Part shown: piece after piece, positions 32,447-43,484 of the stretch
Numbering within the stretch: position 1 is the stretch's first letter
How the letters are laid out: every line of letters starts with the position of its first letter
Source: Semisulcospira habei
Taxonomy: Eukaryota; Mollusca; Gastropoda; Semisulcospiridae
Reading direction: 5' to 3'
Length of the DNA: 64,000 bases
Assembly (NCBI GenBank): GCA_036245525.1
Contig: BTPG01000004.1
Span: forward strand, 48,886,323 to 48,950,322
Notes under the pieces: generated by a model
Seen by the model: the letters and a program-made list of their open reading frames with translations, nothing else
Told to the model about the DNA's origin: nothing
The model's database searches: none
Position numbers and translations under genes: made by a program

Positions 32447-32520
<74 letters not shown>
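32447..32520. repeat. (TG)n microsatellite
   Basis: About 74 bp of alternating TG next to CGCGCTGCGGTGCGGCG. Confidence 0.95.
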
Positions 32521-32521
<1 letters not shown>

Positions 32522-32599
32522 TCATTATATTATGAGTACCAATTTCAAGAAGAAATTGTTTTTTATTCATATCTTGTCTGTTCCCTTTCTCGTGTTGTC

Positions 32600-32682
32600 A
32601 TTGGTTTTTCCAGTTATGTAATCTCACCCCAATTCGAATGGGTCGTTGACCTACCGAATAAAGTGTTCTGAGTTCTGAGTTC
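32600..32682 (+). mobile_element. Possible retroposon 3' end with GAGTTCT tail
   Basis: GACCTACCGAATAAAG is followed by two GTTCTGA-type units and directly abuts an A-family MITE. The arrangement suggests a truncated retroposon tail. Confidence 0.35.
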
Positions 32683-32889
32683 ATTCTACCCCAACGCCGA
32701 AATCCCAAAATGTTGCCGTTGTCCTCTGAAGACTGCATTGCAGCGCAGGACACATCTCGACCATGATAGTTCAAGGGTGATGCCAGATTAGCTTGGCGCC
32801 CATAGGCGCCAAGCTATTCTGGCATCACCCTTGAACTATCATGGTCGATCCTTATCTTGCTGTGGTGTGTCTGGGGTAGAATTAGTTAA
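32679..32889. mobile_element. A-family hairpin MITE
   Basis: TCATTCTACCCCAACGCCGA at left, GGGGTAGAATTAG TTAA at right. The hairpin pairs GATAGTTCAAGGGTGATGCC with its complement; one AGATTAGC/GCTATTCT mismatch. Confidence 0.85.
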
Positions 32890-33013
32890 GGGAACGTTTT
32901 GCCTTTCGCTTTCAGAGCTTATTGTTTAGCATCGTCAGTAGCGTCCTCGCACTCTCGGGCGGAGTGCTTTGTCTTATAATGTACTGTCTTTGGTCCCACG
33001 ACGCCGTGTACTG

Positions 33014-33017
<4 letters not shown>

Positions 33018-33102
<85 letters not shown>
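33018..33102. repeat. (TA)n microsatellite
   Basis: About 85 bp of alternating TA, then a T run. Confidence 0.95.
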
Positions 33103-33111
<9 letters not shown>

Positions 33112-33227
33112 TTCCAGAATGATTGACAGACATAGCGATCTCAGCCCGGTTAGCGTTGACATCTCTGTGTCAGTGCCAGGTCAAAGTATTATGTGGTAAT
33201 ATGTTCCGCCACACCCCGGATGGGACC

Positions 33228-33364
33228 TGAAAATGAAAACTGAGAAGATGCGTGCAGATCCTCAAGAGAGTGCTTAACCCATAACATCTTGAGGCTGAAA
33301 ATTGTTAAACACTTGCTTGTTGTCTTATGAAGGCTACATCAGCTGCAGATGAAGAGACAAATCA
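33228..33364 (+). repeat. Duplicated segment, copy 2 (half an A MITE plus flank)
   Basis: Matches 30917-31053 through AGACAAATCAA and then diverges. It includes TTAACCCATAACATC but no hairpin. Confidence 0.75.
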
Positions 33365-33669
33365 AGATAGATTCACAGTTTGGGAATCGATACGTGCGTG
33401 TAAGTGTACCTCGGATTCCGAGTCAACAAAACTTTTTGTCACAGTCAGGCCGAGGTAGTTTGTCGCAGTGTCTGTAGGTAAGGCGCGTCTTTTGTACGCG
33501 GCGTGCGTAGTGCACATGGTTCTTAAGTGTGTGCCATTTCTCAGCTGAAGCAAAAGTATGACGACTGGGACAGGGGAATAACGGTCTGTAGGAAGACATT
33601 TCTGTGAGTTTTTGTGGGGTTTTTTGTTTTTTTGTTTTTTTGTTGAGCGGTTCAACTTTTTCTGTGCAC

Positions 33670-33730
33670 ATGTCCAGTGCGCAGATAGGTCATGGAGTCG
33701 ACCTCGGCCCGATGACCTTTTGCGCATGGG
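33670..33730. repeat. Half of a D palindrome
   Basis: CCAGTGCGCAGATAGGTCAT and CTCGGCCCGATGACCTTTTG. Confidence 0.55.
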
Positions 33731-33738
33731 GTGGTGAT

Positions 33739-33894
<156 letters not shown>

Positions 33895-33972
33895 CAGATT
33901 CTCAGATTCTCTGCCTTTCCGTCTTCTCCTGCCCCTATGTTTTTAACCTTAGAGCGGCGGATTTAAGGGGCA

Positions 33973-34075
33973 TTAACCCTCTGGGTGTCGGTAGCGGTTT
34001 TAGTCGCGATGATTCCCTGTAGGACTCATCGCGACTAACTTAGTGAACCGCGGCTACCGACACGCAAAAGGTTAA
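33973..34075. mobile_element. C-family MITE, right arm with extra bases
   Basis: TTAACCCTCTGGGTGTCGGT at left. The right arm reads GCGACTAACTTAGTGAACCG with about 8 extra bases. TTAA at both ends. Confidence 0.82.
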
Positions 34076-34132
34076 AGGCGTTTCCAACCGCAGTTTCACT
34101 GATTGGATTTCTGCCTTGCGAAGGAAGAAGAC

Positions 34133-34177
<45 letters not shown>
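34133..34177. repeat. (TC)n microsatellite
   Basis: About 45 bp of TC. Confidence 0.9.
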
Positions 34178-34179
<2 letters not shown>

Positions 34180-34895
34180 CACTCCCACCCCGTCTGTCCG
34201 ATCTAAGCCCAGACTCCCAAACTTCCGCCCCGATCCCACAGGCTTTTCCCGATGAGGGACTCAGGATTTAACCCTCTTGTACACGGACCCACCGGTACTG
34301 TAAACAAAGACAGTGGATGCATGCACAACGGGGTTAAAGGTCTAAAGAGGCTGTTAGCCCAGGGTATTATGGGGCTTTTCGCTTCTTCCTTTCCTCAGTT
34401 TTCCTCTCCTTCTAGAACATCGTCCCCCCTCCCCCCTTTATTGACCCCCCCTCCCCAAGTGCCCCCATATCCCTCCCCCTCCCTCCCCCCTCCCCATACA
34501 ACCATTCCCGTTCCTTTTCATTTTGACCGGCGCGCACGAGTGATTTGGAGGTCTCTGATGAGGTTTCCAGATTCGGTTAGTGTAAGCTTCCCTTTGTTCT
34601 TATTCTTCCCAGCTATTATTGCAGTCTCAAACTCCCTGAAACCGTTTTGGTGTCTGTGAGCGAAACTGAATAGTCTATGTCCCCTCACACCATGTTTTGG
34701 AATTTTTTTTAATTTCCCTTTTTTTTTTAATACTTCGTACGGTATATTCTCATTTTTTTTCTTCAACTCCTTTTTTTGTGTGGAAACTGTTACCTTACGC
34801 CTTCCGCGCACCCTGCGCTCTTCTTTTTTTTTTTGTTTGTTACCGTGGTAGATCAGATCTTTAGACGTAGAAATACAGCCATGTAAACAGTCGAA
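34178..34895. other. No gene; pyrimidine-rich tracts
   Basis: C/T-rich tract at 34380-34500 and T runs at 34700-34840. Open frames here are compositional. Confidence 0.45.
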
Positions 34896-34959
34896 CAAGA
34901 GACATAGATCTTCATGAGCCCCCGCACTGCGGGGGCTCATGAAGATCTATGTCTCTTGC
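34896..34959. mobile_element. B-family hairpin, perfect
   Basis: CAAGAGACATAGATCTTCAT and ATGAAGATCTATGTCTCTTG pair exactly. ATCTTC/GAAGAT and GAGAC/GTCTC are paired variants. Confidence 0.87.
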
Positions 34960-35962
34960 AAGCGGGCTGGTATTAACGGAGGAATCGTTTGTCATCATGT
35001 TTCAAGTAACTTTGCCCAAGCTTTCAAGTAACTTTGCTTCTAAATTTTTTTTCCCATTTCCTTGCTTACCTTGTTGTTTTCGTTAGCTTTTTCTGGTGTA
35101 TATTCAGCGACTTTTTGTGTGTGTTTAACCATTTCTCTGTTTGATTCGTAATCTTTTTTTCTCCCCGACTGTCCCTATTTTCTGTTGATTTTTTTTTTCT
35201 TGAGCATTACTGAGTTTTTCTTTGCGCTTTTTGGCGATGTTTTCTATTGTTCAGGGTATTGCTATTTCATTTTTTTGTTTGTTTTGGAACTGGTGAACGA
35301 ATTACATGGTGTCGACTGAAGCATCGGCACCGTGACTTTTGTAGTAACGCTTGTTACAGAAGTGGTATGCTGTGGCAGTGTTATTTCTGTTACTTCCGAA
35401 ACTTTCGGATGAAATCAGAACACATTGCGTGGTGTAATTGACATATATATGTCTTTTGTCACTCGTTTTTAAACCAATCAGAAGGTTTCTCTCACTGAGT
35501 CGACCACTGAATTGAATCTAAGACTACTCATATGAGAAGACCAATTAGTACACTCCGCACATCAGTTATTGAGTCGGCCAATTAAATCTGACCAAGAGAC
35601 AGCTTATCAAATTTCGCACCAATCACTGAGTCAGTAAGACTGGTTTTCGATCGATCGAATGAGATTGTCGGTCAGCCGGCGGATTTAAAAAAAAAAATCA
35701 CCTACCTGGCTGTTCTATTTGGCAATTTTCACTCATCTTTCATGGACCACACAGGTTTTATGTTTTACGTTTTATGTGGGTAAAAAAGCTTGTACAGTTA
35801 TCAGCATATTTCCACACCAGTCTTCGTTTATCTTTTCTTATATATTTATTTCTACGACCAAAAAGCTCATTGGTGAAAGCCTGCTAATCAGTTCGTAGCT
35901 GAAAGGGAAAGAGAGAGGAAAAAAACCCAAAACAAAACAAAACAACACAAAAAAAAACCAAC

Positions 35963-35995
<33 letters not shown>

Positions 35996-36059
35996 GTATA
36001 ACTTTTGATTATATTGGCTCGTTGAACATAAACAAGTCCTGTCCTACACCGTTTGCGTG
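34960..36059. other. No gene recognised
   Basis: AT-rich, T-rich sequence with an A/CA-rich tract at 35925-36000. Nothing coding or repeat-like beyond that. Confidence 0.5.
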
Positions 36060-36194
36060 AGTACTCCCCCGGTAGACTCACTCTGGAATTACGCCACAAG
36101 CCGCACACTTCCGAGGCTATTCAAATGAGATGAGAAGCATCTCGTTTGAATAGAGGTGTACTTGTGGCGTGCTCCCCGAATGGGCTTTTCTGGT
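36060..36194. mobile_element. G-family palindromic element
   Basis: GTACTCCCCCGGTAGACTCA at left. Centre CAAATGAGATGAGAAGCATC pairs with CATCTCGTTTG; GTACTTGTGGCGTGCTCCCC at right. Confidence 0.8.
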
Positions 36195-36388
36195 GAATAT
36201 ACCGTACGGGATATTTTATCGTGTTCTCATACTGCTGAGGGGCGCCGGCATATCCGTTTGACTGTGAGCTGTTGTGGTCCAAATCTAACATGCTTGTCCG
36301 GAACCCTCTCACTCGCAGCAACAACAGACGTCTAGACGGGCCGGCATCTTTTTTACGCTCTCTTCATGCCTTCAGCCCCATCTGTTCG

Positions 36389-36455
36389 GCAAGAGGCATG
36401 AGATTCTCATGAGCACCTGCATCCGCAGGGGCTCGTGAGAATCTACGCCTCTTGC
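36389..36455. mobile_element. B-family hairpin
   Basis: GCAAGAGGCATGAGATTCTC and GAGAATCTACGCCTCTTGC. Confidence 0.8.
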
Positions 36456-37240
36456 TGTGGTTTCCGTTTTCATTTAGGTCTGCTTCTGAGACGCAGCCGG
36501 GAAGACGTTGGGATTAGGCGTGTGACTGTCAGGCTCAGCACGCGAACACTTTGGGTTGGAGTGTTGGGGCGAAATGTCATCCGCATGTGTGATCGGGGAG
36601 TGGGGGAGATGAGGGGGGGGGGGGAGGAGTTCTAAAGAGGAAGAGGTCAACTGAAACGGAGAGTCCGATTCCAACACTTCAAGTCAGTTATTGACAACTT
36701 GTGTTTCAGTCAGAAATAGTCAATGAATTATAGTTGAGATTATTGTCTATGCCATAAATCTGTCATCTGTATAATTTATGACAGACTTATCTCTGCGTTC
36801 ACAGTTTTCACCAGGCGCTATTAACAAACCGACCAACCAACCAAGTTAGCAACTAACAGTCGATGCCAATCGAGGCCAGACTGCGTTAGAAGCCACCAGT
36901 TCTGAAGTGTGGCAATCAATCAATTTATCAACCAATCAAACGAGCGAGCAAGCAACCAGCCCGCCGGCAGCCGGGCAACCAACCAATCAGTCAGTCAACA
37001 CTAACCGGTCAGTCAGCCTGCTAATCTGTAAGTCTTTCTATCAGTCTGCCAGCGAGTCCGGCTGTCCCGGCCATCCATCCGTCTATCACTCGTCGATCTT
37101 TTTAGAAAGCGGGCCAGCATGGACGAATTTGCCAGCAGTAAACTGTCGCAGACGGTTACAGACCGAAAAATCAACATAACACCCCACTCGATCCCCCGCG
37201 ATACGCACCCATGTCGCTATAAGTGCCATCCCTTCTGTCT
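36456..37240. other. No gene; degenerate AACC/AATC tetramer tracts
   Basis: ACCAACCAACCAAG and AATCAATCAATTTATC tracts (36830-37080), like 15.7-15.87 kb. G run near 36615. Confidence 0.5.
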
Positions 37241-37306
37241 GCAAGAGGCATAAATTCTCATGGGCCCCTGCAGATGCAGGGGCCCTTGAGAATCTATGCC
37301 TCTTGC
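37241..37306. mobile_element. B-family hairpin
   Basis: GCAAGAGGCATAAATTCTCA pairs with GAGAATCTATGCCTCTTGC; tip GGCCCCTGCAGATGCAGGGG. Confidence 0.83.
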
Positions 37307-37501
37307 TGAAAACATCGGTCCCAGTTATTGAACTTGCATCTCTGTTCCTCAGACAAAGAAAGCCGTCGGTGTTCGACTTTGCGTCTGTAAATCCCTTGTT
37401 CTCGCACCGACCCTCTTGTGTCCCCAAACAGTTGCAGAGTGAACTCCTTATCGTCCATCCCATCAGAACAACGTTGCAGTGCAAAAGATGATCAATGTTC
37501 T

Positions 37502-37562
37502 GCAAGAAGCAAAGGTCTAATGTGAGCCGTGCGGCCGGGCTAGGCACACGAGAATCTATGTC
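37502..37562. mobile_element. B-family hairpin, decayed
   Basis: GCAAGAAGCAAAGGTCTAAT and CACGAGAATCTATG. Confidence 0.5.
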
Positions 37563-37711
37563 CATAACAGCAGGGGGAAAAAAAAACCCCAAACAATGTA
37601 AGGTTAGTGTCCCCACACTAAATGTTGCGGTGTTTGAGAACATCTCGCAGAGGCTTTCCTGGAGAAGATTTAAAAATAAAAAAAAGAGACTCTTTTTCAG
37701 ACGAGAGAGGG

Positions 37712-37712
37712 A

Positions 37713-37797
<85 letters not shown>
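37712..37797. repeat. (TG)n microsatellite
   Basis: About 85 bp of TG followed by GGGGGTGG. Confidence 0.95.
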
Positions 37798-37799
<2 letters not shown>

Positions 37800-37864
37800 G
37801 GGGTGGAGGGAATGACAAAGGAGGATGAGAATGCTTGAAATTCAGAGAAACACGCAATCCAGAC

Positions 37865-37990
37865 CAAAAAAGGTGACTGCCAAGCGTGTAAAGACTGCCA
37901 AGCGTGTAAAATGCAGAGAAAAACCCGACGGAGAAAGAAACACGCTTAGAAAAGACAGTTACAACACAATAACAGAGAAAACACGGTAAA
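37865..37990. mobile_element. H-family fragment
   Basis: GACTGCCAAGCGTGTAAA is duplicated (37876 and 37896), then GAAAGAAACACGCTTAGAAA. Confidence 0.55.
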
Positions 37991-38282
37991 AATAGCAGTG
38001 TTTTTGAAACATGCAAAGTGAGAGAAAGAGATAAAATGGAGACGCGGACGAAAACTTGACGTCACATGTAGAGTTTTTCACTGACGGCTTGTAACGTCAA
38101 ATTGGCTGTTAAAAATCAAAGGTAGGAAAGAAAACAACCCTGCGCGTCATTTCACGCATTCAGTGGATTGAAAGCTCGGACAAACATGGGATATCACATG
38201 CAGTGTTTACCTATTTCCTTTTCCGAACAAAGTATATTATGGGGTATCGCAGTTGTCTGAGGTCGGGACCAGAGGCTAGTTG

Positions 38283-38460
38283 CATGAGTGAGCCTAGTCC
38301 TGCGCTAACAACTAAGCAAGCTTGCGCAGGACTAATGTCGTTCATCCAATGGGCTTAGTCCTGCGCAAGCAACTAAGCAGAGTGCTGCGCTATAACACTC
38401 TGCTTAGTTGCTTGCGCAGAACTAAGCTCACCCATGCAGCTGTGCCTAGATGCTTAGCAT
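38283..38460. mobile_element. Palindromic element L
   Basis: GCTTAGTCCTGCGCAAGCAA and TTGCTTGCGCAGAACTAAGC flank AGAGTGCTGCGCTATAACACTCT. A further inverted copy of the arm lies at 38290-38325. Confidence 0.7.
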
Positions 38461-38585
38461 CGTGTGTGTAGAGTATACAAAGAAGCACCATTTTGCATGA
38501 TTCATGTCCAACCTGTCAGGGCGATCACCTTTTTGTTGGATACCCTTTGCACGGAGGCCATCTGTGGAAGGCGTGCACTTTTTGA

Positions 38586-38666
38586 GAGTCTCTTAGGTGG
38601 TCGCCTTACGTTAGGTTTTATTTTGCATGCAATCCCAATTAGACACGCCTAAGGCGACCACTTTCT
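38586..38666. repeat. Short inverted repeat
   Basis: GGTGGTCGCCTTACG pairs with CGCCTAAGGCGACCAC. Confidence 0.55.
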
Positions 38667-38740
38667 GACGCGACAGTCCCTCGTGCGGCTGCTGTCCGCA
38701 GGCTTGGCCTACCATGCAGTCCTAATTAGACCTAAATGTT

Positions 38741-39200
38741 GTTAGTTCGGGTTTAACGTCCACGGCACCGGGGTGATAACGGACAGCCCTAGCGGGCGGG
38801 TTAGGGGGGACTGTGACAGTTATTACCTATGGAGTACGACCTGAACACTGATCAATTCGGCCACACTGCAACTGTGCCACTTTGATTTACTATCTCTATC
38901 TCTATTAAAAGTAGTGTGTGTTTGTGTGTGTGCGCGCGCGTGCGTGAGTGCGAATATGAGCGTAGCATTTTTGAATGGGACTTTCTAGATTGTTTATAGC
39001 GTGCGTTGTATTTTTCTTTTTAATACTTTTCGTAAATTGCGTTTTTGTAATTATGTATTTGTGTACAATTAGTTTTTGTTAAGCGCCTAGAGCTCTAATC
39101 TGAGGTTAGGCGCTATACAAGTACTGATTATTATTATTATTTACCAGGACCTTATAACGGACATGCTATCTGAACTAGCCCGTTGTTTTACCTGGACCCA
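38741..39200 (+). repeat. Dispersed family N, split by a retroposon tail
   Basis: TTAGTTCGGGTTTAACGTCC at left and ACCAGGACCTTATAACGGAC at right of the 38892-39141 insert. Its TTAA (38753-38756) is the empty site for the 30.29 kb C element. Confidence 0.75.
38892..39141 (+). mobile_element. LINE/SINE 3' tail inserted in family N
   Basis: Ends TTAAGCGCCTAGAGC, GGTTAGGCGCTATACAAG and an ATT-repeat tail, the same style of 3' end as the LINE at 8.4-9.1 kb. The flanks repeat ATTTAC. Uninterrupted family N copies at 25.7 and 30.5 kb read straight through this point. Confidence 0.7.
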
Positions 39201-39255
39201 ATAGACCTAACTGTTTGAAACTTCATTCTGGAGTATGCCCCCGTGTGTCCTCCAT

Positions 39256-39317
39256 CCAGTGCGCAAAAAAGCCATAGGGCCGACATTGGCCACCGTTGGC
39301 CCGATGGCCTTTTGCGT
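39256..39317. mobile_element. D-family palindrome, short
   Basis: CAGTGCGCAAAAAAGCCATA at left, CCGATGGCCTTTTGCG at right; GGGCCGACATTGGCCACCG centre. Confidence 0.68.
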
Positions 39318-39438
39318 ATAGACCAATGGCTTTAGTTCAAGGGTGGTGCCAGAATAGCTTGGCGCCTAGAGGCGCCAAGCTATTCTGGCACTACCCTTGA
39401 ACTATTTTAGCCAAACTTATTTCACACACTGGTGTATT
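39318..39438. mobile_element. A-family hairpin core
   Basis: TAGTTCAAGGGTGGTGCCAG and complement, tip GCGCCTAGAGGCGC. Flanks match 23587-23778, where the right arm is deleted. Confidence 0.8.
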
Positions 39439-39749
39439 CCACCCCTGTGACACCTCCGCCGCCGGGTCTGTTTGGCATCGTCAACGCCGTCCCACTCCTT
39501 TGTTTAGCATCGATTGTAGCGGACTGCTTTTGAAGATCGTGCCGCGGACGAGACTGACACAACCACGATAGTTCAATGGTCACCCGACTTACACTTCTAT
39601 TGAAGCAACGATACAGCCAGTTCATTCTCTTCTAGTCGCGTGCCGGGGCGATGTTTGTTTCGGATTTGTCTCTCTATAAAAGTTCACACTTGCCGATCCA
39701 ACCTTTGCTTTGTTTGAAACTGAATGCGTTCGAGTCGTTTTGTCATTTA

Positions 39750-39816
39750 TTAACCCTTTGGGTTTCGGTATAGCGCTTTTTTTATTGACAAAAAGCGCTG
39801 CACAGCAAAAGATTAA
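39750..39816. mobile_element. C-family MITE, internally deleted
   Basis: 67 bp, TTAACCCTTTGGGTTTCGGT to AGCAAAAGATTAA, with AGCGCTTTTT/AAAAAGCGCT arms. Confidence 0.72.
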
Positions 39817-39827
39817 AATTTGCTAGT

Positions 39828-39938
39828 TTAACTCATTTAGCCCCAACGCTCTACAGCAGGAGATGGTAAGTCCTGCAAGTGGTACATGGTCGTTAGGTAA
39901 CATCTCCAAAATTATGGCCGTGGGGTTAAATGGGTTAA
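39828..39938. mobile_element. A-family MITE without its hairpin
   Basis: 111 bp between TTAA copies: CTCATTTAGCCCCAACGCTC at left, GGGGTTAAATGGG at right. Spacers are present, core gone. Confidence 0.75.
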
Positions 39939-40425
39939 ACTCGTCTGTCACGTCTTTGGTTTCGTCGGAGTGGTCTCTACCACGTGGAAAGTTGTCTACC
40001 TTTGTTCTCAGTTTATAGTTTCTACTGCCCTCAACCCCCTCCCTCCCTCCCCCCCCCCCACCCCCTTACAATTTCCCCCACCCACCCCACCAAATATCTT
40101 GCAAAATGTCTCTCGCTGTATTATTGGTTTCTCGCCGCTGATCAGGCACAATTCTTGAGCTATAAAGAACGCAAAGCGTCTATCGTCGACTAGACTAACA
40201 TTAAACGTGTACATAGATACCGGCTTTGTGTAGTCGTCAACTGAGACATAACTGACTGACCGCGTCAGCGAGATGTGAGACGGAAAACACACATCTTGAA
40301 CAACTGAACTGAATCGAACCAAACTCGTCAGTTACCACTGGAAACAGAACAGCTTAATATTTGCATTGAAATGCTCCTTCGTGTTCTCTCTTCGGCTCGT
40401 CAGCAAGACCTTTTATCATCAAGGG

Positions 40426-40491
40426 GCAGGGGGCATAGATTTTCACGAGCTCGTGCAGCTGCATGGGCTCGTACAAATCTATACCTCTTGC
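40426..40491. mobile_element. B-family hairpin, diverged
   Basis: GGGGGCATAGATTTTCACGA and CGTACAAATCTATACCTCTT; tip GTGCAGCTGCAT. Confidence 0.65.
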
Positions 40492-40499
40492 TGAACCGA

Positions 40500-40713
40500 A
40501 TCAGCCCATTTAACCCCAAGGCTTCATTTCCCAAATTTTGGAGGTGTCGCCTAACGGATATGTTCCAGCTGCAGGAGACGAATCGGCCTTGATAATTTAA
40601 GGGTAATGCCAGATTAGCTTGGCGCCGATAGCGCCAAGCTAATCTGGCACTACCCTTGAATTATCATGGTTGATTCATCTCCTGCTGTAGTTCCTCGGGG
40701 CCAAATGGGTTAA
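40500..40713. mobile_element. A-family hairpin MITE, AGATTAGC subtype
   Basis: CCCATTTAACCCCAAGGCTT at left, GGCCAAATGGG TTAA at right. The hairpin pairs TAATGCCAGATTAGCTTGGC with GCCAAGCTAATCTGGCACTA. Confidence 0.87.
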
Positions 40714-41222
40714 TGTATAAATAAACCCAAAATATCACGTGCTGACTGAAAAGGGGAAGAATCTGTTTTGAATGTTAGCATTTGAAGATTTACCTTTTCT
40801 TGTAGTTCTCCAATGAGTCAGTGTTCTTACGTCACTCGTTTATGGTTTGCTACGCCTTGTTCACAGGCACCGTACGTGCATTTCTGGCCCTCACACGGAG
40901 GAAATTGGTGGGGGGCAGTTAAATCCTGTGGCCGCCGTGCCCGTTTGTTGATGGGCTAGTCACTCGAACCAGCCTTTCCAGTCCCTGGGTGTTTGAGTTT
41001 GTCGCGGACGACGTTAAACTGACTCGCGAAGGGAGCGAGCACGGACTCCCATTCACAGGAGCGACACCTGAGCTCCTGTCTTTGTGCAGCCACAGCCTTA
41101 AACCAGAAGACATCCTCTGTTTAAGGGACGGAGAGATAAGGCGCACGGTGTTTCTCATCAAGTCTGAGATTTCCTTCTTCTTGGGTTGCAGACATCAGTG
41201 TTAATGGGCAACTCTTTCAGAA
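40714..41222. other. No gene recognised
   Basis: Short open frames without motif support. Confidence 0.4.
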
Positions 41223-41287
41223 AAAGAGACATAGATTCTCTAGCGTCCACGCAGCCGCAGGGGCTCATGAGAATCTGTGGCTCTTGC
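41223..41287. mobile_element. B-family hairpin
   Basis: AAGAGACATAGATTCTCTAG and TGAGAATCTGTGGCTCTTGC; left tip altered. Confidence 0.7.
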
Positions 41288-41325
41288 AGATGAAACAAGA
41301 TGAGTATGCGTGCATATGAGTTGAC

Positions 41326-41528
41326 TTAACCCCTTCGCTGCCAGTGAAAGTAGATTGTGATTTTCGAATCATTGTAAAATGGACGTCAAAGATCCCGCGC
41401 GCTCAAAGGAACGTGGATACCATCTGGTTTCATCAAGAGGCATAAATCCTCATGAGCCCCTGCAAATGCGGATCTATGTCTCTTGTATCTGGGTGGTGTT
41501 CACATTTTCTCGGCGGTCAAGGGGTTGA
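41326..41528. mobile_element. B-family MITE with deleted hairpin tip
   Basis: TTAACCCCTTCGCTGCCAGT at left, CGGTCAAGGGGTTGA at right. The core (AAGAGGCATAAATCCTCATG) has lost much of its right arm. Confidence 0.75.
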
Positions 41529-42180
41529 TCGCCTGTGAGGGCTCATGAGAATCTGTGCCACTTGGAATGGCCTGTTATGCAGACCCGCGAAAGCCTCTGA
41601 GCAGACTGCCTGATGACAACCTATGCCTCGAAGGCGGCGAGAACGTAGAGACCGCATGTCCTCCTGTTCTCAGTTGTGAGTGAAATCGATGCCCTTGTGG
41701 GTCTTCCCAATTAACGCCCCCTGGCGGATCAGTTTCCTCTCAGTTTCCGCCAATCATGATCACGTCACGCTGGCGCCTGCGCATTGAATCGACTCCTTGT
41801 CTGCGTCTGTCGTCACGCCTGCTTTGTCATGGAAGTGACGTCCTTATTAGGGACTGTTTGCACAGTATCGAATCATTAGAGAGAGCGAGGTTGGTGTGGG
41901 TATCGTCAGGTCCATAAGGACACAGTCGTCCGACTTGGTATGTGGGCAACTTCGCCTGTTAGAGCTGTTTAGAACCTGACGCAAAGCAAAGGTGTAGATC
42001 CAGACCTGAAAGTGACTGCCAAGCGTGTAAAATGCAAAGAAATTCCCAGCAATGAAAGAAACACGCGTAGAAAGGACAAGTACACCACAATTTATTAAAA
42101 CCATTAGACATGCAGACAAAAATGGATTACGTGTACTCATATTTCTCAGTGAGGGAAGAAATAACTGAAGAGATCATGTG
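41529..42180. other. No gene; B and H fragments
   Basis: GGGCTCATGAGAATCTGTGC (41538) is a B arm. GACTGCCAAGCGTGTAAAAT, GAAAGAAACACGCGTAGAAA (42008-42078) is an H element without its fold-back partner. Confidence 0.5.
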
Positions 42181-42204
42181 TCGATCGACCAAAATAGTTC
42201 CGCG

Positions 42205-42300
42205 TTTTAGTGATCTTGATAGCTCAAGGGCGGTGCTAGAATAGTTTGACGCCTAAAGGCGCCAAACTATTCTTGCACCGCTCTTGAACTATCATCATCC
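42205..42300. mobile_element. A-family hairpin, variant
   Basis: GATAGCTCAAGGGCGGTGCT and GCACCGCTCTTGAACTATC; AATAGTTTG/CAAACTATT paired change relative to AATAGCTTG. Confidence 0.78.
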
Positions 42301-42317
42301 ATAATTATGCTTTCTTG

Positions 42318-42365
42318 GCTGTAATGGTCCTGCCGTAAGGTCCAAAATTACAGACCAGCACACAC
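42318..42365. repeat. Half of an F palindrome
   Basis: GCCGTAAGGTCCAAAATTAC and AGACCAGCACACA. Confidence 0.6.
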
Positions 42366-42540
42366 ATGAACGTGCTGTCTGGGAAGCGGGGCAATTATAT
42401 TTTTTTTCTGCTTCATAGCGCAACACGCTCTGACAGCTTGTCGCTAATTGACAGGCCTGAAAGACGGATTCGTGGGGACCTGCTTAGATGGAGACTCAGT
42501 GACCTCCGTATCCTGAGGGGCATCGGAGTAAATGAAACCA

Positions 42541-42588
42541 GTAAGAGGTGCAGATCTTCATGAGTCTCCGCATCCTGCGCCTCTTGCA
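42541..42588. mobile_element. B-family hairpin, right arm shortened
   Basis: GTAAGAGGTGCAGATCTTCA then CGCCTCTTGC. Confidence 0.6.
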
Positions 42589-42702
42589 GACAAGTGGTGT
42601 TTATCGGGGTATGGGAAATGGTACTCTGGGCTCGGTTTTTGTCGCATGCGACGCACCCAGTGAAGCAGGCGTCGATGTAAGAATTTTTTTTAGGCGGTGC
42701 AT

Positions 42703-43484
42703 TACTTACTTACTTACGCCTGTCACCCCTACCCGGGTATAGGCCGTCGACGAGAGACCTCCAGCAACTCCTGTCCTGTGCTTCTCCTTCGATTCTACTC
42801 CAGGTGGTTCCCAGTTTCTTGATGTCTGCTTGGAGGTCTCGACGCCAGGAATTTCTCGGCCTACCTCTTTTCCTCTTTCCCTGGGGGTTCCATGACAATG
42901 CCTGCCTAGTGATACTGGAAGCTGGCTTTCTCAGACTGTGACCGATCCATCCCCATCTTCTTCGCCCAATTTCATTCTCTGCTGTTATCTGCTCTGTTCT
43001 CTCCCAGAGTCTGACGTTGCTGATCTTCTCTGGCCAGTGGATTTTCAAAATTCTTCTAAGGCAACTGTTCATGAAGGTCTGTACTCTGTTGACTGTGGTT
43101 TTTGTCAATCTCCAAGTCTCAGCTCCATATAGGAGAACTGCTTTTACATTGGAGTTGAAAATCCGGACTTTGGTGTATTGTGACAGCTCTCTGGAGCTCC
43201 ACACTTTTTTCAACTGGAGAAAGGCTGCTCTGGCTTTACCGATTCGTGCTCTGACATCTGCATCAGTGCCGCCTTTTTTGTCTATGATGCTCCCGAGATA
43301 GGTGAAGGACTCCACCTCCTCCAACGGGGTGCCATCAAGCAAGACTGGTTCTTCCCTGGTTGCGTTCATCCTCATTGTCTTTGTTTTCTGTTTGTGAATG
43401 GTGAGGCCCACTTGGGACGAGATGTCAGCAAGCCTCGTGGTCTTGTCCTGCATTTGTTGATGAGTGTGGGGCAGTAATGCCAAG
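42703..43484 (-). mobile_element. 5'-truncated RTE copy, open throughout
   Basis: 782 bp matching the 3' end of the 18.9-22.2 kb element, ending in the same (GTAA)n tail. Perfect 12-bp duplications TAGGCGGTGCAT flank it at 42691-42702 and 43485-43496, so it is a genuine target-primed insertion truncated on the 5' side. It interrupts a B-type hairpin repeat. Confidence 0.9.
42710..43483 (-). pseudogene. C-terminal part of RTE reverse transcriptase
   Basis: 257 codons without a stop or shift, from HTHQQMQDKTTRLAD (after the FADD motif) to PGRGDRRK. It lacks the endonuclease and RT catalytic motifs, so it is dead on arrival. It is useful for showing which changes in the longer copy are lesions. 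Contains AETWRLTKTTVNR, IHWPEKISNVRLWERTEQ and RKRGRPRNSWRRDL, typical of the RTE C-terminus. Confidence 0.85.
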
